A DNA stretch of 64,000 nt, taken from contig NZ_CP080412.1 of NCBI RefSeq assembly GCF_019457635.1, positions 1,426,001-1,490,000 of the forward strand. Reading direction: 5' to 3'. A model generated the notes under the pieces. That model did not search any database, was not told the origin of the DNA, and worked only from the letters and a program-made list of their open reading frames with translations. A program made the translations under genes and the position numbers. Of the stretch, positions 9,566 through 18,818 are shown one piece after another; the first letter of the stretch is position 1; each line of letters starts with the position of its first letter. This stretch comes from Shewanella mangrovisoli. Its GTDB lineage: Bacteria; Pseudomonadota; Gammaproteobacteria; Enterobacterales; Shewanellaceae.

Positions 9566-10000
9566 TTATTCGACGTAGAACTTTTGCTTAAACTGCAGAT
9601 TGGTGTTGAGTTGATTACCGTGTTTGATGGCGATGTTGAAATTGATTTCTTGATCGTCGCGGTAAGGGACTTCGGCGATGTAGTAAATCGCCTTACCCTC
9701 ACGGATCTCTCTAAATTTCAAATCGATACGGGCATCGAGTAGGTTATTGGCCACGCCAGTGATTTCAACGGGCACTGCGGGTGAGCCTTCTTCACTCATA
9801 TCTAATACGGCAATGTTAATGATGCCTCTGTAGCTACTACGTTCGATGCCATAGGATTTCGCAATACTCGGTGTTAAAAAGGTGCTGCCCAGCGCCATGT
9901 AATGAATGTCGAAATTACCGACGGTTTCTTTTTGCTCGGCATTAGCGACGCCGCACAGGCTTGCGGTTAAGGCGAGCATAATAAGGAGATTACGTAACAT
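9566..10000 (-). CDS. DUF4426 domain-containing exported protein
   Basis: A 144-residue protein with a signal peptide (MLRNLLIMLALTASLCGVANA-E). The mature part is a short beta-rich domain with the HYMALGSTFLTPSIAKSYGIERS segment, recognised as DUF4426. The same family sits between yggU and rdgB in Vibrio and Shewanella genomes. Probably periplasmic; function unknown. It is downstream of yggT-yggU with a gap of about 70 bases and ends in a strong terminator, so it is likely the last gene of that operon. Confidence 0.75.
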   Translation of the reverse strand: MLRNLLIMLALTASLCGVANAEQKETVGNFDIHYMALGSTFLTPSIAKSYGIERSSYRGIINIAVLDMSEEGSPAVPVEITGVANNLLDARIDLKFREIREGKAIYYIAEVPYRDDQEINFNIAIKHGNQLNTNLQFKQKFYVE

Positions 10001-10068
10001 GATGTTGTACCTTCATATGAGGGATTACTTGAGTATAGGTCGCAGGAAGGAGACTTCCAACGCTGTGT

Positions 10069-10907
<839 letters not shown>

Positions 10908-10982
10908 CGAGATTTCTGCCTATATGAGTCCGATTAAAAACGCCCGCGTTAAAAGTGAGTGAGTCACCCAGCCATTGCTGGA

Positions 10983-11801
10983 TCAAAAAGTATTGGCCAT
11001 TTCTTCTGCACGTTTGATGCAGTTTTCCATTGCATTCTTGACCACACCACGGAGATCCGCCGCTTCGAATGTGGCGATGGCTTGCGCCGTTGTGCCGCCC
11101 TTCGAGGTGACATTCTCCCGTAAATTACCCAGCGTAAGCTCTGGATTTTGCTTTGCCATCATAGCAGCACCGAGGGCCGCTTGCTGTACTAAGCTTCTGG
11201 CTTTGGCTTCATCCATGCCCATTTGTTTGCCGGCATCAATCATAGATTCCATCAGCAGGAAGAAATAGGCAGGTGAACTCCCCGCAAGGGCAATCACTTG
11301 ATTAATCTCAGATTCCTCATTCACCCACACAATTTCTCCGCCGCTGGACATCAAGCGTTCGGCAATGGCTTGTTGGGCATCAGAGAGCGGCTGCGGCGCG
11401 TAGAGACCTGTCATGCCGACACCGATTTGCATTGGCGTGTTTGGCATAGTGCGAACCAGCGTAATGGATTGGGCTAAATACTGGCTGTAGCGCTCTGCTT
11501 TAATCCCCGCGGCAATGGTAATGACTAGCTTGTTAGACATATCAATGCCTTGCAGAGCTTGGCAGACTTGCTCCATCAACTGCGGTTTAACGGATAATAC
11601 GATGACATCGGCATCTTGGGCGGCGCTGAGATTGTCTTGGGATACATGCACACCAAAGTCGGCGGCGAGGGCATCGAGTTTACCTTGGCTAGGATTGGTG
11701 GCTTGCACTAGCGCAGCAGGATAGCCGCTACGAATTAAGCCGCTGATAATACTACGGGTCATATTGCCCGCACCGATAAAGCAGATTTTTTGTTGACTCA
11801 T
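10983..11801 (-). CDS. proC: Pyrroline-5-carboxylate reductase
   Basis: Catalyses the last step of proline synthesis, NAD(P)H-dependent reduction of pyrroline-5-carboxylate. The 272-residue protein starts with the Rossmann motif CFIGAGNMTRSIISGL, has VRTMPNTPMQIGVGMTGLY in the middle, and the C-terminal signature QAALGAAMM..TSKGGTTAQAI. Same orientation as yggS but separated from it by 221 bases containing a 10-bp inverted repeat, and 75 bases upstream of yggT. Confidence 0.95.
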   Translation of the reverse strand: MSQQKICFIGAGNMTRSIISGLIRSGYPAALVQATNPSQGKLDALAADFGVHVSQDNLSAAQDADVIVLSVKPQLMEQVCQALQGIDMSNKLVITIAAGIKAERYSQYLAQSITLVRTMPNTPMQIGVGMTGLYAPQPLSDAQQAIAERLMSSGGEIVWVNEESEINQVIALAGSSPAYFFLLMESMIDAGKQMGMDEAKARSLVQQAALGAAMMAKQNPELTLGNLRENVTSKGGTTAQAIATFEAADLRGVVKNAMENCIKRAEEMANTF

Positions 11802-11917
11802 GTGTACCCCATAATGTCTGGCCTAGGCTGAGTGGATAACATTCAGCATTAATATCATTGAATTAGCGTTATTAGGCCGGATAAAAATTTCTATTTAATG
11901 TTCTCTAACAGTATTTG

Positions 11918-11948
11918 GGCTTTAGCCACTAAAAACAAGGCTAAAGCC
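11918..11948. repeat. 10-bp perfect inverted repeat in the yggS-proC gap
   Basis: GGCTTTAGCC (11918-11927) and GGCTAAAGCC (11939-11948) flank an 11-base loop. No T-tract follows on either strand, so it is not a standard intrinsic terminator. It would lie in the yggS-proC intercistronic RNA, and an operator role is equally possible. Confidence 0.6.
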
Positions 11949-12022
11949 GATTTTGCTGGCGCACCTTTGGCTATCTCTGTCATTTCTCTTAGCGTCAATG
12001 ATGACGGTTTAATCCGTACCGA

Positions 12023-12739
12023 TTAATTGCTGGTGGTGTCTTTTGCGCCATAATCCCGTTCACCAAAGATGGCGCTGCCGATACGCACCATGGTTGATCC
12101 GCACTCAATAGCGACATCTAAATCATTGCTCATGCCTATAGAAAGCGTATCGACAGCGGGATAATGCTGCTTTAGCGTATCGAATAACTGCTTAAGCTCG
12201 CTGAGTTCGCGGGTCTGCTGCGCGATGTCATTGGTGGCACTGGGAATCGCCATTAAGCCCCGCAGTTGTAAATGGGGTAATTGGCTGATGCTATGGGCCA
12301 GCGGCAGCATTTGCTCGGCATCGATACCAGATTTAGTGTCTTCATCACTGATGTTGATTTGAATACACACCTTGAGCGGCGCAAGGTGTGCTAGGCGCTG
12401 CTCATTGAGGCGCTGGGCAATTTTCTCCCGCGAGAGGGTATGCATCCAATCGAAGTGCTGGGCGACTAAAGCGGTTTTATTGGATTGCAGTGGCCCAATA
12501 AAATGCCATTCAATATCAGGGTGTGTGGCCTTTAGCGCCTCAATTTTTGTCACACCTTCTTGAACATAGTTCTCGCCAAAGCAACGCTGGCCCGCATCAT
12601 AGGCTGCTATAATATCTTCAATGGGTTTAGTCTTACTGACGGCAAGTAAGCGAATACTGTGAGGTAGGCGTGCGCATTTTTGCGCCGCTTGCGCGATCCT
12701 GCTCTGGGCGACTGCGAGTCTGTCTGCTATTGTTGTCAT
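12023..12739 (-). CDS. yggS: YggS family pyridoxal-phosphate homeostasis protein
   Basis: A 238-residue PLP-binding, alanine-racemase-fold protein that buffers PLP and affects amino-acid/keto-acid balance (known for YggS/PLPBP). The PLP lysine lies in LLAVSKTKP (about residue 36), and IEWHFIGPLQSNK, the IGMSNDLDVAIECGSTMVRIGSAIFG phosphate-binding region and the C-terminal end are typical. I chose the ATG at 12739; a TTG seven codons upstream is in frame but has no better SD. It is divergent from pilT, with only 35 bases between the starts, as in many Proteobacteria. Confidence 0.93.
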   Translation of the reverse strand: MTTIADRLAVAQSRIAQAAQKCARLPHSIRLLAVSKTKPIEDIIAAYDAGQRCFGENYVQEGVTKIEALKATHPDIEWHFIGPLQSNKTALVAQHFDWMHTLSREKIAQRLNEQRLAHLAPLKVCIQINISDEDTKSGIDAEQMLPLAHSISQLPHLQLRGLMAIPSATNDIAQQTRELSELKQLFDTLKQHYPAVDTLSIGMSNDLDVAIECGSTMVRIGSAIFGERDYGAKDTTSN

Positions 12740-12774
12740 GATGTAATTATCTGGTTGCAAGGATATCCCAAACT

Positions 12775-13812
12775 ATGGAAATCACTGAGTTATTAGCCTT
12801 TAGTGTAAAACACAAAGCCTCGGATCTACACCTCTCTGCAGGGATATCTCCCATGATCCGTGTCGACGGTGAAGTGAGAAAAATTAACCTGCCCGCGCTC
12901 GATCATCAGGGTGTACACAGCCTTGTGTACGACATTATGAATGATAAACAGCGTAAGGACTTTGAAGAGCATTTAGAAATCGACTTTTCGTTCGAAGTCC
13001 CTAATTTAGCGCGTTTCCGTGTGAACGCCTTTAACCAATCCCGCGGCGCGGCGGCGGTATTTCGTACCATTCCAAGTGAAATTTTGTCGCTCGAGCAGTT
13101 AGGGGCGCCTGAGATTTTTAAAAAAATTTCCAGCTTTCCCCGCGGCTTAGTGCTTGTTACTGGGCCTACTGGTTCGGGTAAGAGTACCACACTTGCGGCC
13201 ATGGTGGATTACATCAATGAGAACCGCCACGACCATATCTTAACCATTGAAGATCCTATCGAATTCGTTCACCAGAATAAGCAATGTTTGATTAACCAAC
13301 GGGAAGTGCATCGCCATACCCACAGCTTTAACGCGGCGCTACGTAGCGCACTGCGTGAAGACCCTGACGTTATTCTCGTCGGTGAGATGCGTGACCTTGA
13401 AACCATTCGTCTGGCGATGACGGCGGCTGAAACGGGTCACTTAGTTTTTGGTACCTTGCATACCACCTCGGCGGCTAAGACCATCGACCGTGTGGTTGAC
13501 GTTTTCCCTGCTGGTGAAAAGGACATGGTGCGTACCATGTTATCTGAATCATTACAGGCGGTTATTTCGCAAACCCTGATTAAGAAAATCGGTGGTGGCC
13601 GTGTGGCTGCCCACGAAATCATGATGGGTACGCCCGCTATTCGTAACCTTATCCGTGAAGATAAAGTGGCGCAGATGTACTCAGCCATTCAAACGGGGAT
13701 GGCCCATGGCATGCAAACGCTCGAACAGTGTCTGCAAAACTTAGTCAACCGTGGCCTCATCACCCGTGAGGATGCCATGTCGAAGAGTTCAAACAAACAA
13801 GCGACGTTTTAA
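12775..13812 (+). CDS. pilT: Type IV pilus retraction ATPase PilT
   Basis: Hexameric cytoplasmic ATPase that depolymerises type IV pili during twitching. The 345-residue protein has an N-terminal PAS-like domain (HKASDLHLSAGISPMIRVDGEV), Walker A GPTGSGKST (about 129-137), the Asp box EDPIEFVH, Walker B DPDVILVGEMRD (about 197-208), the His box TLHTTSA (about 225) and the C-terminal AIRNLIREDK region (PilT AIRNLIRE motif) required for retraction. pilU follows after 6 bases, so they form an operon. Confidence 0.97.
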   Translation: MEITELLAFSVKHKASDLHLSAGISPMIRVDGEVRKINLPALDHQGVHSLVYDIMNDKQRKDFEEHLEIDFSFEVPNLARFRVNAFNQSRGAAAVFRTIPSEILSLEQLGAPEIFKKISSFPRGLVLVTGPTGSGKSTTLAAMVDYINENRHDHILTIEDPIEFVHQNKQCLINQREVHRHTHSFNAALRSALREDPDVILVGEMRDLETIRLAMTAAETGHLVFGTLHTTSAAKTIDRVVDVFPAGEKDMVRTMLSESLQAVISQTLIKKIGGGRVAAHEIMMGTPAIRNLIREDKVAQMYSAIQTGMAHGMQTLEQCLQNLVNRGLITREDAMSKSSNKQATF

Positions 13813-13818
13813 GGATTT

Positions 13819-14934
13819 ATGATGGATGTCCGTCCGTTTTTAAAAGTCATGGTGGAGCGTAAAGCCTCGGACTTGTTTATTACCGCAGGTTTTCCGCCGA
13901 GCGCCAAAATCGATGGTGAGTTACGCCCATTAGCCGAGAGTGCCTTCACGCCCGCGCAGTCTTTGGATTTTGTCGAGTCCGTAATGACTGAGGCGCAAAA
14001 GAAGGAGTTTCACACTACTCGCGAGTGTAACTTTGCTTTTGCGGTGAAGGATTTAGGGCGTTTTCGCGTCAGCGCATTCTGGCAGCGTGAATCTCCTGGA
14101 TGCGTTATGCGCCGGATTGAGACCAAAATCCCTGAGGTAGAGGACTTAAAACTGCCACCGATTTTAAAAGATCTGGTGATGAGTAAACGGGGTCTTATCA
14201 TCATGGTTGGGGGAACGGGAACCGGTAAGTCGACCTCCTTGGCGGCGTTAGTGGGTTACCGTAATGCCCATGCCCGTGGTCATATCCTCACCATTGAAGA
14301 TCCGGTGGAATTTGTGCATGACCATCGCAAAAGCATCATCACTCAACGCGAAGTGGGCATAGATACAGAATCCTTTGACGCGGCGCTGAAGAGTTCGCTG
14401 CGTCAGGCGCCCGATGTGATTTTGATTGGTGAGATCCGTACCCAAGAAACCATGGAGTTTGCGCTCTCCTTCGCCGAAACGGGTCACCTCTGTATGGCTA
14501 CCCTGCACGCAAACAACGCTAACCAAGCGTTAGACCGGATCATGCACTTAGTGCCTGAGAGTAAACACCAGCAGTTGCTATTCGACTTGTCACTCAACCT
14601 GCGCGGCATTGTAGCGCAGCAACTGGTGCCTAAAGTCGATGGCACAGGACGACGGGCGGCGATTGAAGTCTTGATCAATACGCCACGTGTCGCGAGCTTG
14701 ATTGCTAAAAACGAGCTGCATTTGCTAAAAGAAACCATGGCTAAATCGAATGAGCAGGGTATGCAGACCTTCGACCAAGCCTTGCTGCAACTTTATATCG
14801 ATGGGGAAATCAGCTATGCCGATGCGCTTCACCATGCTGACTCGCCAAACGACTTGCGTTTAATGATCAAACTGCAAAATAAAGAGCCTACCAGTTCAAG
14901 CTTTATGGAAGGCGTGACCTTGGATATGGATTAA
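13819..14934 (+). CDS. pilU: PilT-like accessory retraction ATPase PilU
   Basis: A PilT paralogue of 371 residues that supports retraction together with PilT. It starts KASDLFITAGFPPSAKIDGEL, has Walker A GGTGTGKST (about 131-139), EDPVEFVHDH, Walker B APDVILIGEIR and TLHANNANQALDRI, the PilU version of the His box. The AIRNLIRE motif of PilT is replaced by RVASLIAKNE, and there is an acidic C-terminal extension after the ATPase core, both usual for PilU. It closes the two-gene operon with a terminator right behind. Confidence 0.96.
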   Translation: MMDVRPFLKVMVERKASDLFITAGFPPSAKIDGELRPLAESAFTPAQSLDFVESVMTEAQKKEFHTTRECNFAFAVKDLGRFRVSAFWQRESPGCVMRRIETKIPEVEDLKLPPILKDLVMSKRGLIIMVGGTGTGKSTSLAALVGYRNAHARGHILTIEDPVEFVHDHRKSIITQREVGIDTESFDAALKSSLRQAPDVILIGEIRTQETMEFALSFAETGHLCMATLHANNANQALDRIMHLVPESKHQQLLFDLSLNLRGIVAQQLVPKVDGTGRRAAIEVLINTPRVASLIAKNELHLLKETMAKSNEQGMQTFDQALLQLYIDGEISYADALHHADSPNDLRLMIKLQNKEPTSSSFMEGVTLDMD

Positions 14935-14953
14935 TCCTGTCCGCGGTGATGTT

Positions 14954-14982
14954 AAAGCAGCTCCCTTGAGCTGCTTTTTTAT
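14954..14982 (+). terminator. Intrinsic terminator after pilU
   Basis: Stem AAAGCAGCTC / GAGCTGCTTT with a CCTT loop, running into a T6 tract, 20 bases after the pilU stop. Confidence 0.88.
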
Positions 14983-15109
14983 CGCTTAAGCCAATCGATA
15001 ACTCGCTGTAGCTTTTATTTTTTTATTCAATATGATCTCTATATTAGTGAGTAACGTAATAGAGAATAACGAGTTTGCCAATCTTGGCGCGCCCAATGAG
15101 AAGGACATT

Positions 15110-15643
15110 ATGATGAAACTCCCCTTAGTTATCTTTGCCAGCCTGTTAAGCACTAGCGCATTTGCGGCAACTTGCCCGAGTTATCTTGATGTTGAAGTGC
15201 GTAAATTGCACTCGGATGAGAAGATTAATCTGTGTGAATTGACTCAGGGCAAGCCAGTGTTACTGGTCAACACCGCGAGTAACTGTGGCTACACTCCGCA
15301 ATTTAAGGCTCTCGAAGCGCTTCATAAAGAATACAAAGACAAAGGCTTAGTGGTGATAGGTTTCCCTTCCGATGACTTTTTCCAAGAAGAAAATGATGAA
15401 AAAGACACGGCTAAGGTGTGTTACATCAACTATGGTGTCACCTTCACTATGCTCGCAACATCGCCCGTGCGAGGCAGCGATGCTAACAGTGTATTCAAAT
15501 ACTTAGGAGATAAAGCTGGCTCGCCTAAGTGGAATTTCTACAAGTATGTCGTCAGTGGCGATGGCAATACTGTGCAGCAGTTTAATTCAAAGGTGAAACC
15601 CGATAGTGCCGAGCTTAAGCAGGCAATAGAATCAGTGCTTTAA
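15110..15643 (+). CDS. Exported glutathione peroxidase family protein
   Basis: A 177-residue thioredoxin-fold peroxidase of the GPx family. A signal peptide (MMKLPLVIFASLLSTSAFA-A) predicts periplasmic location. The peroxidatic cysteine is in NTASNCGYTP (family form N.ASKCG.TP), and the WNFYKYVV segment carries the conserved Trp/Asn. The usual GFPCNQF is GFPSDDFF here, so the Cys that serves as resolving residue in thioredoxin-dependent members is missing at that place, although a Cys in DTAKVCYINYGV remains. The upstream open frame to 15032 is ignored because GAGAAGGA precedes this ATG. Confidence 0.87.
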   Translation: MMKLPLVIFASLLSTSAFAATCPSYLDVEVRKLHSDEKINLCELTQGKPVLLVNTASNCGYTPQFKALEALHKEYKDKGLVVIGFPSDDFFQEENDEKDTAKVCYINYGVTFTMLATSPVRGSDANSVFKYLGDKAGSPKWNFYKYVVSGDGNTVQQFNSKVKPDSAELKQAIESVL

Positions 15644-15682
15644 TGCCCAATTTATTCATTTTACTTATGTTAAGAGGCTACT

Positions 15683-16696
15683 TTGGCTAGGTTTTCAGGA
15701 TTATCAAAAGAGATGGGTCACGCAAAGCGTGGCAAAGTGGGTGTGTTGTTACTCAACCTTGGCACACCCGATGCGCCAACGGCATCGGCGGTGAGGCGTT
15801 ACCTTGCCGAGTTTTTATCAGACCCTCGGGTGGTCGAAATTCCAAAACTCCTGTGGATGCTAATTTTACATGGCATAGTGCTGCGCGTTCGCCCAGCTAA
15901 GTCTGCGGCGCTCTATCAGAAGGTCTGGACTGAAGCGGGTTCACCACTGATGGATATCAGCTTGCGTCAAACAGCTAAACTATCGGAAAAATTAACAGCC
16001 GATGGACATCAAGTATCGGTACATTTAGCCATGCGTTATGGCAATCCTTCTGTGGCGAGCACCTTACAAACGATGCATCAACAGGGGATTGATAAGCTGG
16101 TCGTATTGCCGCTTTACCCGCAGTATGCGGCGCCGACAACGGGCTCGGCTTTTGACGCTATTGCAAGGGAATTAACCCAGTGGCGCTATCTACCATCGCT
16201 GCATTTTATTCATACTTACCATAATCACCCCGACTTTATTACCGCATTGGTGAACTCGATTCGCGTCGACTTTGAGCAACACGGTAAGCCACAAAAGTTA
16301 GTGCTTTCTTACCATGGTATGCCCGAGCGTAATCTGCACTTAGGCGATCCTTACTATTGCTTTTGCATGAAGACGACCCGTCTGGTGGCTGAGCAATTAG
16401 GGCTTACAGCGGATGAGTTTGTAATGACTTTCCAATCTCGCTTTGGTAAAGCTAAATGGTTACAACCCTATACGGATGCCACCATGCAGGCGTTGCCGAG
16501 TGAAGGTGTACGTGACGTGGCGATTGTGTGCCCAGCGTTTAGTGCCGATTGCTTAGAGACCTTAGAAGAGATTGTCGGTGAAAACGGTCATATCTTTGCT
16601 AATGCCGGCGGGGAGAAGTTCCGTTACATTCCTGCGCTGAACGATAATGATGACCATATCAGCATGATGGCTAACTTGGTTAAGCCCCATCTGTAA
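15683..16696 (+). CDS. hemH: Ferrochelatase
   Basis: Inserts Fe2+ into protoporphyrin IX in the last step of haem synthesis. The 337-residue reading has GVLLLNLGTPDAP, SDPRVVEIP, SPLMDISLRQT, LVVLPLYPQYA, the active-site LSYHGMPERN (His at about 212) and the C-terminal CPAFSADCLETLEEI acidic motif. A TTG start is chosen because AAGAGG stands five bases before it; the next ATG (15713) has an SD directly abutting it. Ends convergently with ruvX at a shared terminator. Confidence 0.94.
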   Translation: MARFSGLSKEMGHAKRGKVGVLLLNLGTPDAPTASAVRRYLAEFLSDPRVVEIPKLLWMLILHGIVLRVRPAKSAALYQKVWTEAGSPLMDISLRQTAKLSEKLTADGHQVSVHLAMRYGNPSVASTLQTMHQQGIDKLVVLPLYPQYAAPTTGSAFDAIARELTQWRYLPSLHFIHTYHNHPDFITALVNSIRVDFEQHGKPQKLVLSYHGMPERNLHLGDPYYCFCMKTTRLVAEQLGLTADEFVMTFQSRFGKAKWLQPYTDATMQALPSEGVRDVAIVCPAFSADCLETLEEIVGENGHIFANAGGEKFRYIPALNDNDDHISMMANLVKPHL

Positions 16697-16715
16697 GCTT
16701 TATAACCGTAGAAAT

Positions 16716-16748
16716 AAAAAAGGATAGCGCAGGCTATCCTTTTGTTTT
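16716..16748. terminator. Bidirectional terminator between hemH and ruvX
   Basis: AAAAGGATAGC / GCTATCCTTTT stem with a GCAG loop; A and T tracts on both sides serve both convergent genes. Confidence 0.85.
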
Positions 16749-16757
16749 TATGACTTA

Positions 16758-17183
16758 TCATTCACCGAAATGATTTTCAAAATAGCTTTCGACAATCAAT
16801 ACGGCAGACACGGCATCGACTTGACCTTTGGTTAGGGCTTTAAAGCCGCCGAGTTCAAATAGCCGAGCTTTTGCATCTGTGGTGGTCAGTCTTTCATCTT
16901 GAGTGACAATTTTGACCCCAAACTTAGCGTTTAGTCGGTTGGCGAATTTTCTCGCCCTGTGGGTCATCTCTTGCTCTGTGCCATCCATATTGAGCGGTAA
17001 ACCTACGACGACTAAATCGGGTTGCCACTCTTTAATGAGCTTGCCGATTTCGTCCCAATTGGGAATACCATCTACGGCTTTTAAGGATAATAGTGGCGTG
17101 GCGCTGGCGGTGATTTGCTGCCCTATGGCGACACCAATACTTTTTGTTCCAAAATCAAAACCTAAAACGGTTTTTGCGTTCAT
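16758..17183 (-). CDS. ruvX: Putative pre-16S rRNA nuclease / Holliday-junction resolvase-like YqgF
   Basis: A 141-residue RNase H-like protein. [13 protein letters not shown] at the N-terminus supplies the first catalytic Asp, QDERLTT the second motif, and [13 protein letters not shown] the third Asp helix. Known for 16S rRNA 5' maturation in E. coli. The ATG at 17183 gives the family length; a GTG four codons earlier is also open. It lies 30 bases after yqgE, as in enterobacteria (yqgE-yqgF), so the two are likely cotranscribed. Confidence 0.92.
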   Translation of the reverse strand: MNAKTVLGFDFGTKSIGVAIGQQITASATPLLSLKAVDGIPNWDEIGKLIKEWQPDLVVVGLPLNMDGTEQEMTHRARKFANRLNAKFGVKIVTQDERLTTTDAKARLFELGGFKALTKGQVDAVSAVLIVESYFENHFGE

Positions 17184-17213
17184 CTCTATATTCACTCGTC
17201 ACAATAAAATCGG

Positions 17214-17777
17214 CTAGGCGTGGCCCGCCTGTGATGACAATTGCCAAGCATCAAAGCCGAGCGCGCGGCTCGCTTGTTGCCATCTATCTTCGTGTTTGAC
17301 ATCGAAGAGCAGGGCCTGATCGGCAGGGATAGTCAGCCATGAGTTATCGGCCAGTTCTTGCTCCAGCTGGTTTTTGCTCCAACCCGCATAACCTAATGCC
17401 ACGATAAATTTTTCTGGCGAGCGCTCGCTGCCAATCGCCGTTAATACATCCCTTGAGGTGGTGAGCATGAGGCCAGAGCTTAATTCTGTACTGTTGGCCC
17501 AATAGGGCTGGGATGTATGCAAGACAAAGCCTCTATCTTGGGACACGGGGCCGCCCATTAAAACCTGCGCGCCTAATGCGAGGTCGGTCGACACTTGCTC
17601 AGCGGGCAAATCCATCTGTTCGAGCAATGAGTTCACTTCAATGCCCAATGGTTTATTAATCACGAGCCCCATGGCGCCTTTTTCATCGTGCTCACATAGA
17701 TAGATGACGGTGCGCTCAAAAAAAGTGTCATCGAGCGACGGCATGGCGATTAAAAAATGGTTCTGCAAACTCTCCAT
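17214..17777 (-). CDS. yqgE: YqgE/AlgH family protein (UPF0301)
   Basis: A 187-residue protein with the family hallmarks: N-terminal [37 protein letters not shown] (in parts), [13 protein letters not shown], and the late [20 protein letters not shown]. No signal peptide or membrane segment. Function not established; AlgH was once reported as an alginate regulator in Pseudomonas. Upstream of and probably cotranscribed with ruvX. Confidence 0.93.
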   Translation of the reverse strand: MESLQNHFLIAMPSLDDTFFERTVIYLCEHDEKGAMGLVINKPLGIEVNSLLEQMDLPAEQVSTDLALGAQVLMGGPVSQDRGFVLHTSQPYWANSTELSSGLMLTTSRDVLTAIGSERSPEKFIVALGYAGWSKNQLEQELADNSWLTIPADQALLFDVKHEDRWQQASRALGFDAWQLSSQAGHA

Positions 17778-17845
17778 TAAATGCTCCGTTCAGCCCACAG
17801 GCGTTGACCAATAGATTAAATCCAGCGGCTTAGGTTGGTGGTGTA

Positions 17846-18175
17846 TCAACCGCCGGCTAATTTGACTTTGTAGTTTTGTTTTTCAAGCAGTAGTTTTAGT
17901 TGTTCGCGATTATCGGTTTGCACTTCGATCGTGAAATCTTTGACTGTGCCACCACAACCACATTGTTTTTTAAGGGTTTGTGCCAGGGTTTTTAAGCCCG
18001 CTTCATCAAGCCCTAGGCCTGAAATGACCGAGACACCTTTACCTTTGCGGCCTTTGCTGTCTCTGTGGATACGCACAATCCCATCGGATGCGGGGATAGC
18101 TTTGGCTTCTGGCTCGGCAGTAATGCGGCCTTTATCTGTGCTGTACACTAAGGAAACGTTGGGATCTACTCTCAT
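17846..18175 (-). CDS. yciH: SUI1/eIF1-like translation factor (YciH family)
   Basis: A 109-residue protein of the SUI1/YciH group. The region VRIHRDSKGRKGKGVSVISGLGLDEAGLKTLAQTLKKQCGCGG (described in parts) matches the basic loop and helix of eIF1-like proteins. The tail KDFTIEVQTDNREQLKLLLEKQNYKVKLAGG is the family C-terminal strand-helix. Bacterial members are proposed to affect initiation fidelity; the exact role is uncertain. Single gene, with 68 bases between its end and the yqgE start. Confidence 0.88.
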   Translation of the reverse strand: MRVDPNVSLVYSTDKGRITAEPEAKAIPASDGIVRIHRDSKGRKGKGVSVISGLGLDEAGLKTLAQTLKKQCGCGGTVKDFTIEVQTDNREQLKLLLEKQNYKVKLAGG

Positions 18176-18239
18176 AAGTCATCTTTTATTTGAATATACG
18201 CCGCTTAAGTTTACCAAACTCAACGTCTTTCGGGGAGGT

Positions 18240-18273
18240 AAAAAAAGGCCACTGACAGAGACTGAAAGTGGCC
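18240..18273 (-). terminator. Intrinsic terminator after the 104-residue membrane protein
   Basis: On the minus strand a 7-bp stem GGCCACT / AGTGGCC (18267-18273 with 18247-18253) is followed by T7. Confidence 0.75.
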
Positions 18274-18324
18274 GAAGGTCAATGCTAGCTCTTTGCAGGG
18301 AAGTAGCATGTTTAAAAAGCAGAC

Positions 18325-18639
18325 TTAGAGATGCTGCAATACCATAGCGATTAATGCCAATGCGGTGAGTAGGGCGCAGGGCATGATAAAACGATGCAAT
18401 TTAGGGAGGGCGATTAAGCAAGCGGTGGCGACAAACCCAAAGGCGGCAACCGTGGTGTAATTCACGCCGTTCGACACAGTCTCAAACACGAGCCAACTCA
18501 ATACGACTAAAGGTAAAAACAGCAACATCATGGGGAGATGAGGTGTGAGCTTACTGTTATGGGTATCGGCAGAGACTTTTTGCGGTGCGAACCAGAAAAT
18601 TGCTGATGCCACAATCAATGCGCTAATGAACCAGTACAT
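18325..18639 (-). CDS. Unrecognised small membrane protein behind a Fur box
   Basis: A 104-residue hydrophobic protein I cannot assign to a family. Visible: a first helix with no cleavage site of note (MYWFISALIVASAIFWF), a polar loop KVSADTHNSKLTP, then three likely membrane helices (MMLLFLPLVVLSWLVF, TTVAAFGFVATACLIAL, CALLTALALIAMVL). RBS GGATAAAT lies before the ATG. A perfect Fur-type dyad stands 26 bases upstream, suggesting iron-repressed expression and a role in iron acquisition or haem handling; that is inference. It is a stand-alone gene with its own terminator. Confidence 0.7.
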   Translation of the reverse strand: MYWFISALIVASAIFWFAPQKVSADTHNSKLTPHLPMMLLFLPLVVLSWLVFETVSNGVNYTTVAAFGFVATACLIALPKLHRFIMPCALLTALALIAMVLQHL

Positions 18640-18663
18640 GTTATTTATCCTTTAATCGCTTTA

Positions 18664-18682
18664 AGTGATAATCATTATCATT
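18664..18682. promoter_or_regulatory. Fur box (perfect 7-1-7 dyad)
   Basis: TGATAAT-C-ATTATCA at 18666-18680 is a perfect inverted repeat that matches the known 7-1-7 Fur consensus exactly. It lies 26 bases upstream of the minus-strand 104-codon gene and about 140 bases upstream of the plus-strand DUF4136 gene, so it most likely controls the former and possibly both. Confidence 0.85.
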
Positions 18683-18818
18683 TAAAGCGATTACTGAAGT
18701 CAAGCTGAATAACACACTGCTTTTTCATCATATTGAGTTGTAGAACCGTCCATTGCTCTGTAAGCTAAATTTATTTTCGGCTTATTTGTGTTCGATAAGA
18801 ACGACCAAGGAAATCATC

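Noticed and set aside
9458..9742. 94-codon plus-strand ORF opposite DUF4426
   Set aside because: Antisense over a real gene and the terminator; no RBS.
17931..18347. 138-codon plus-strand ORF over the SUI1 gene
   Set aside because: It is antisense to a well-recognised family gene and crosses the minus-strand terminator; composition is that of a shadow frame.
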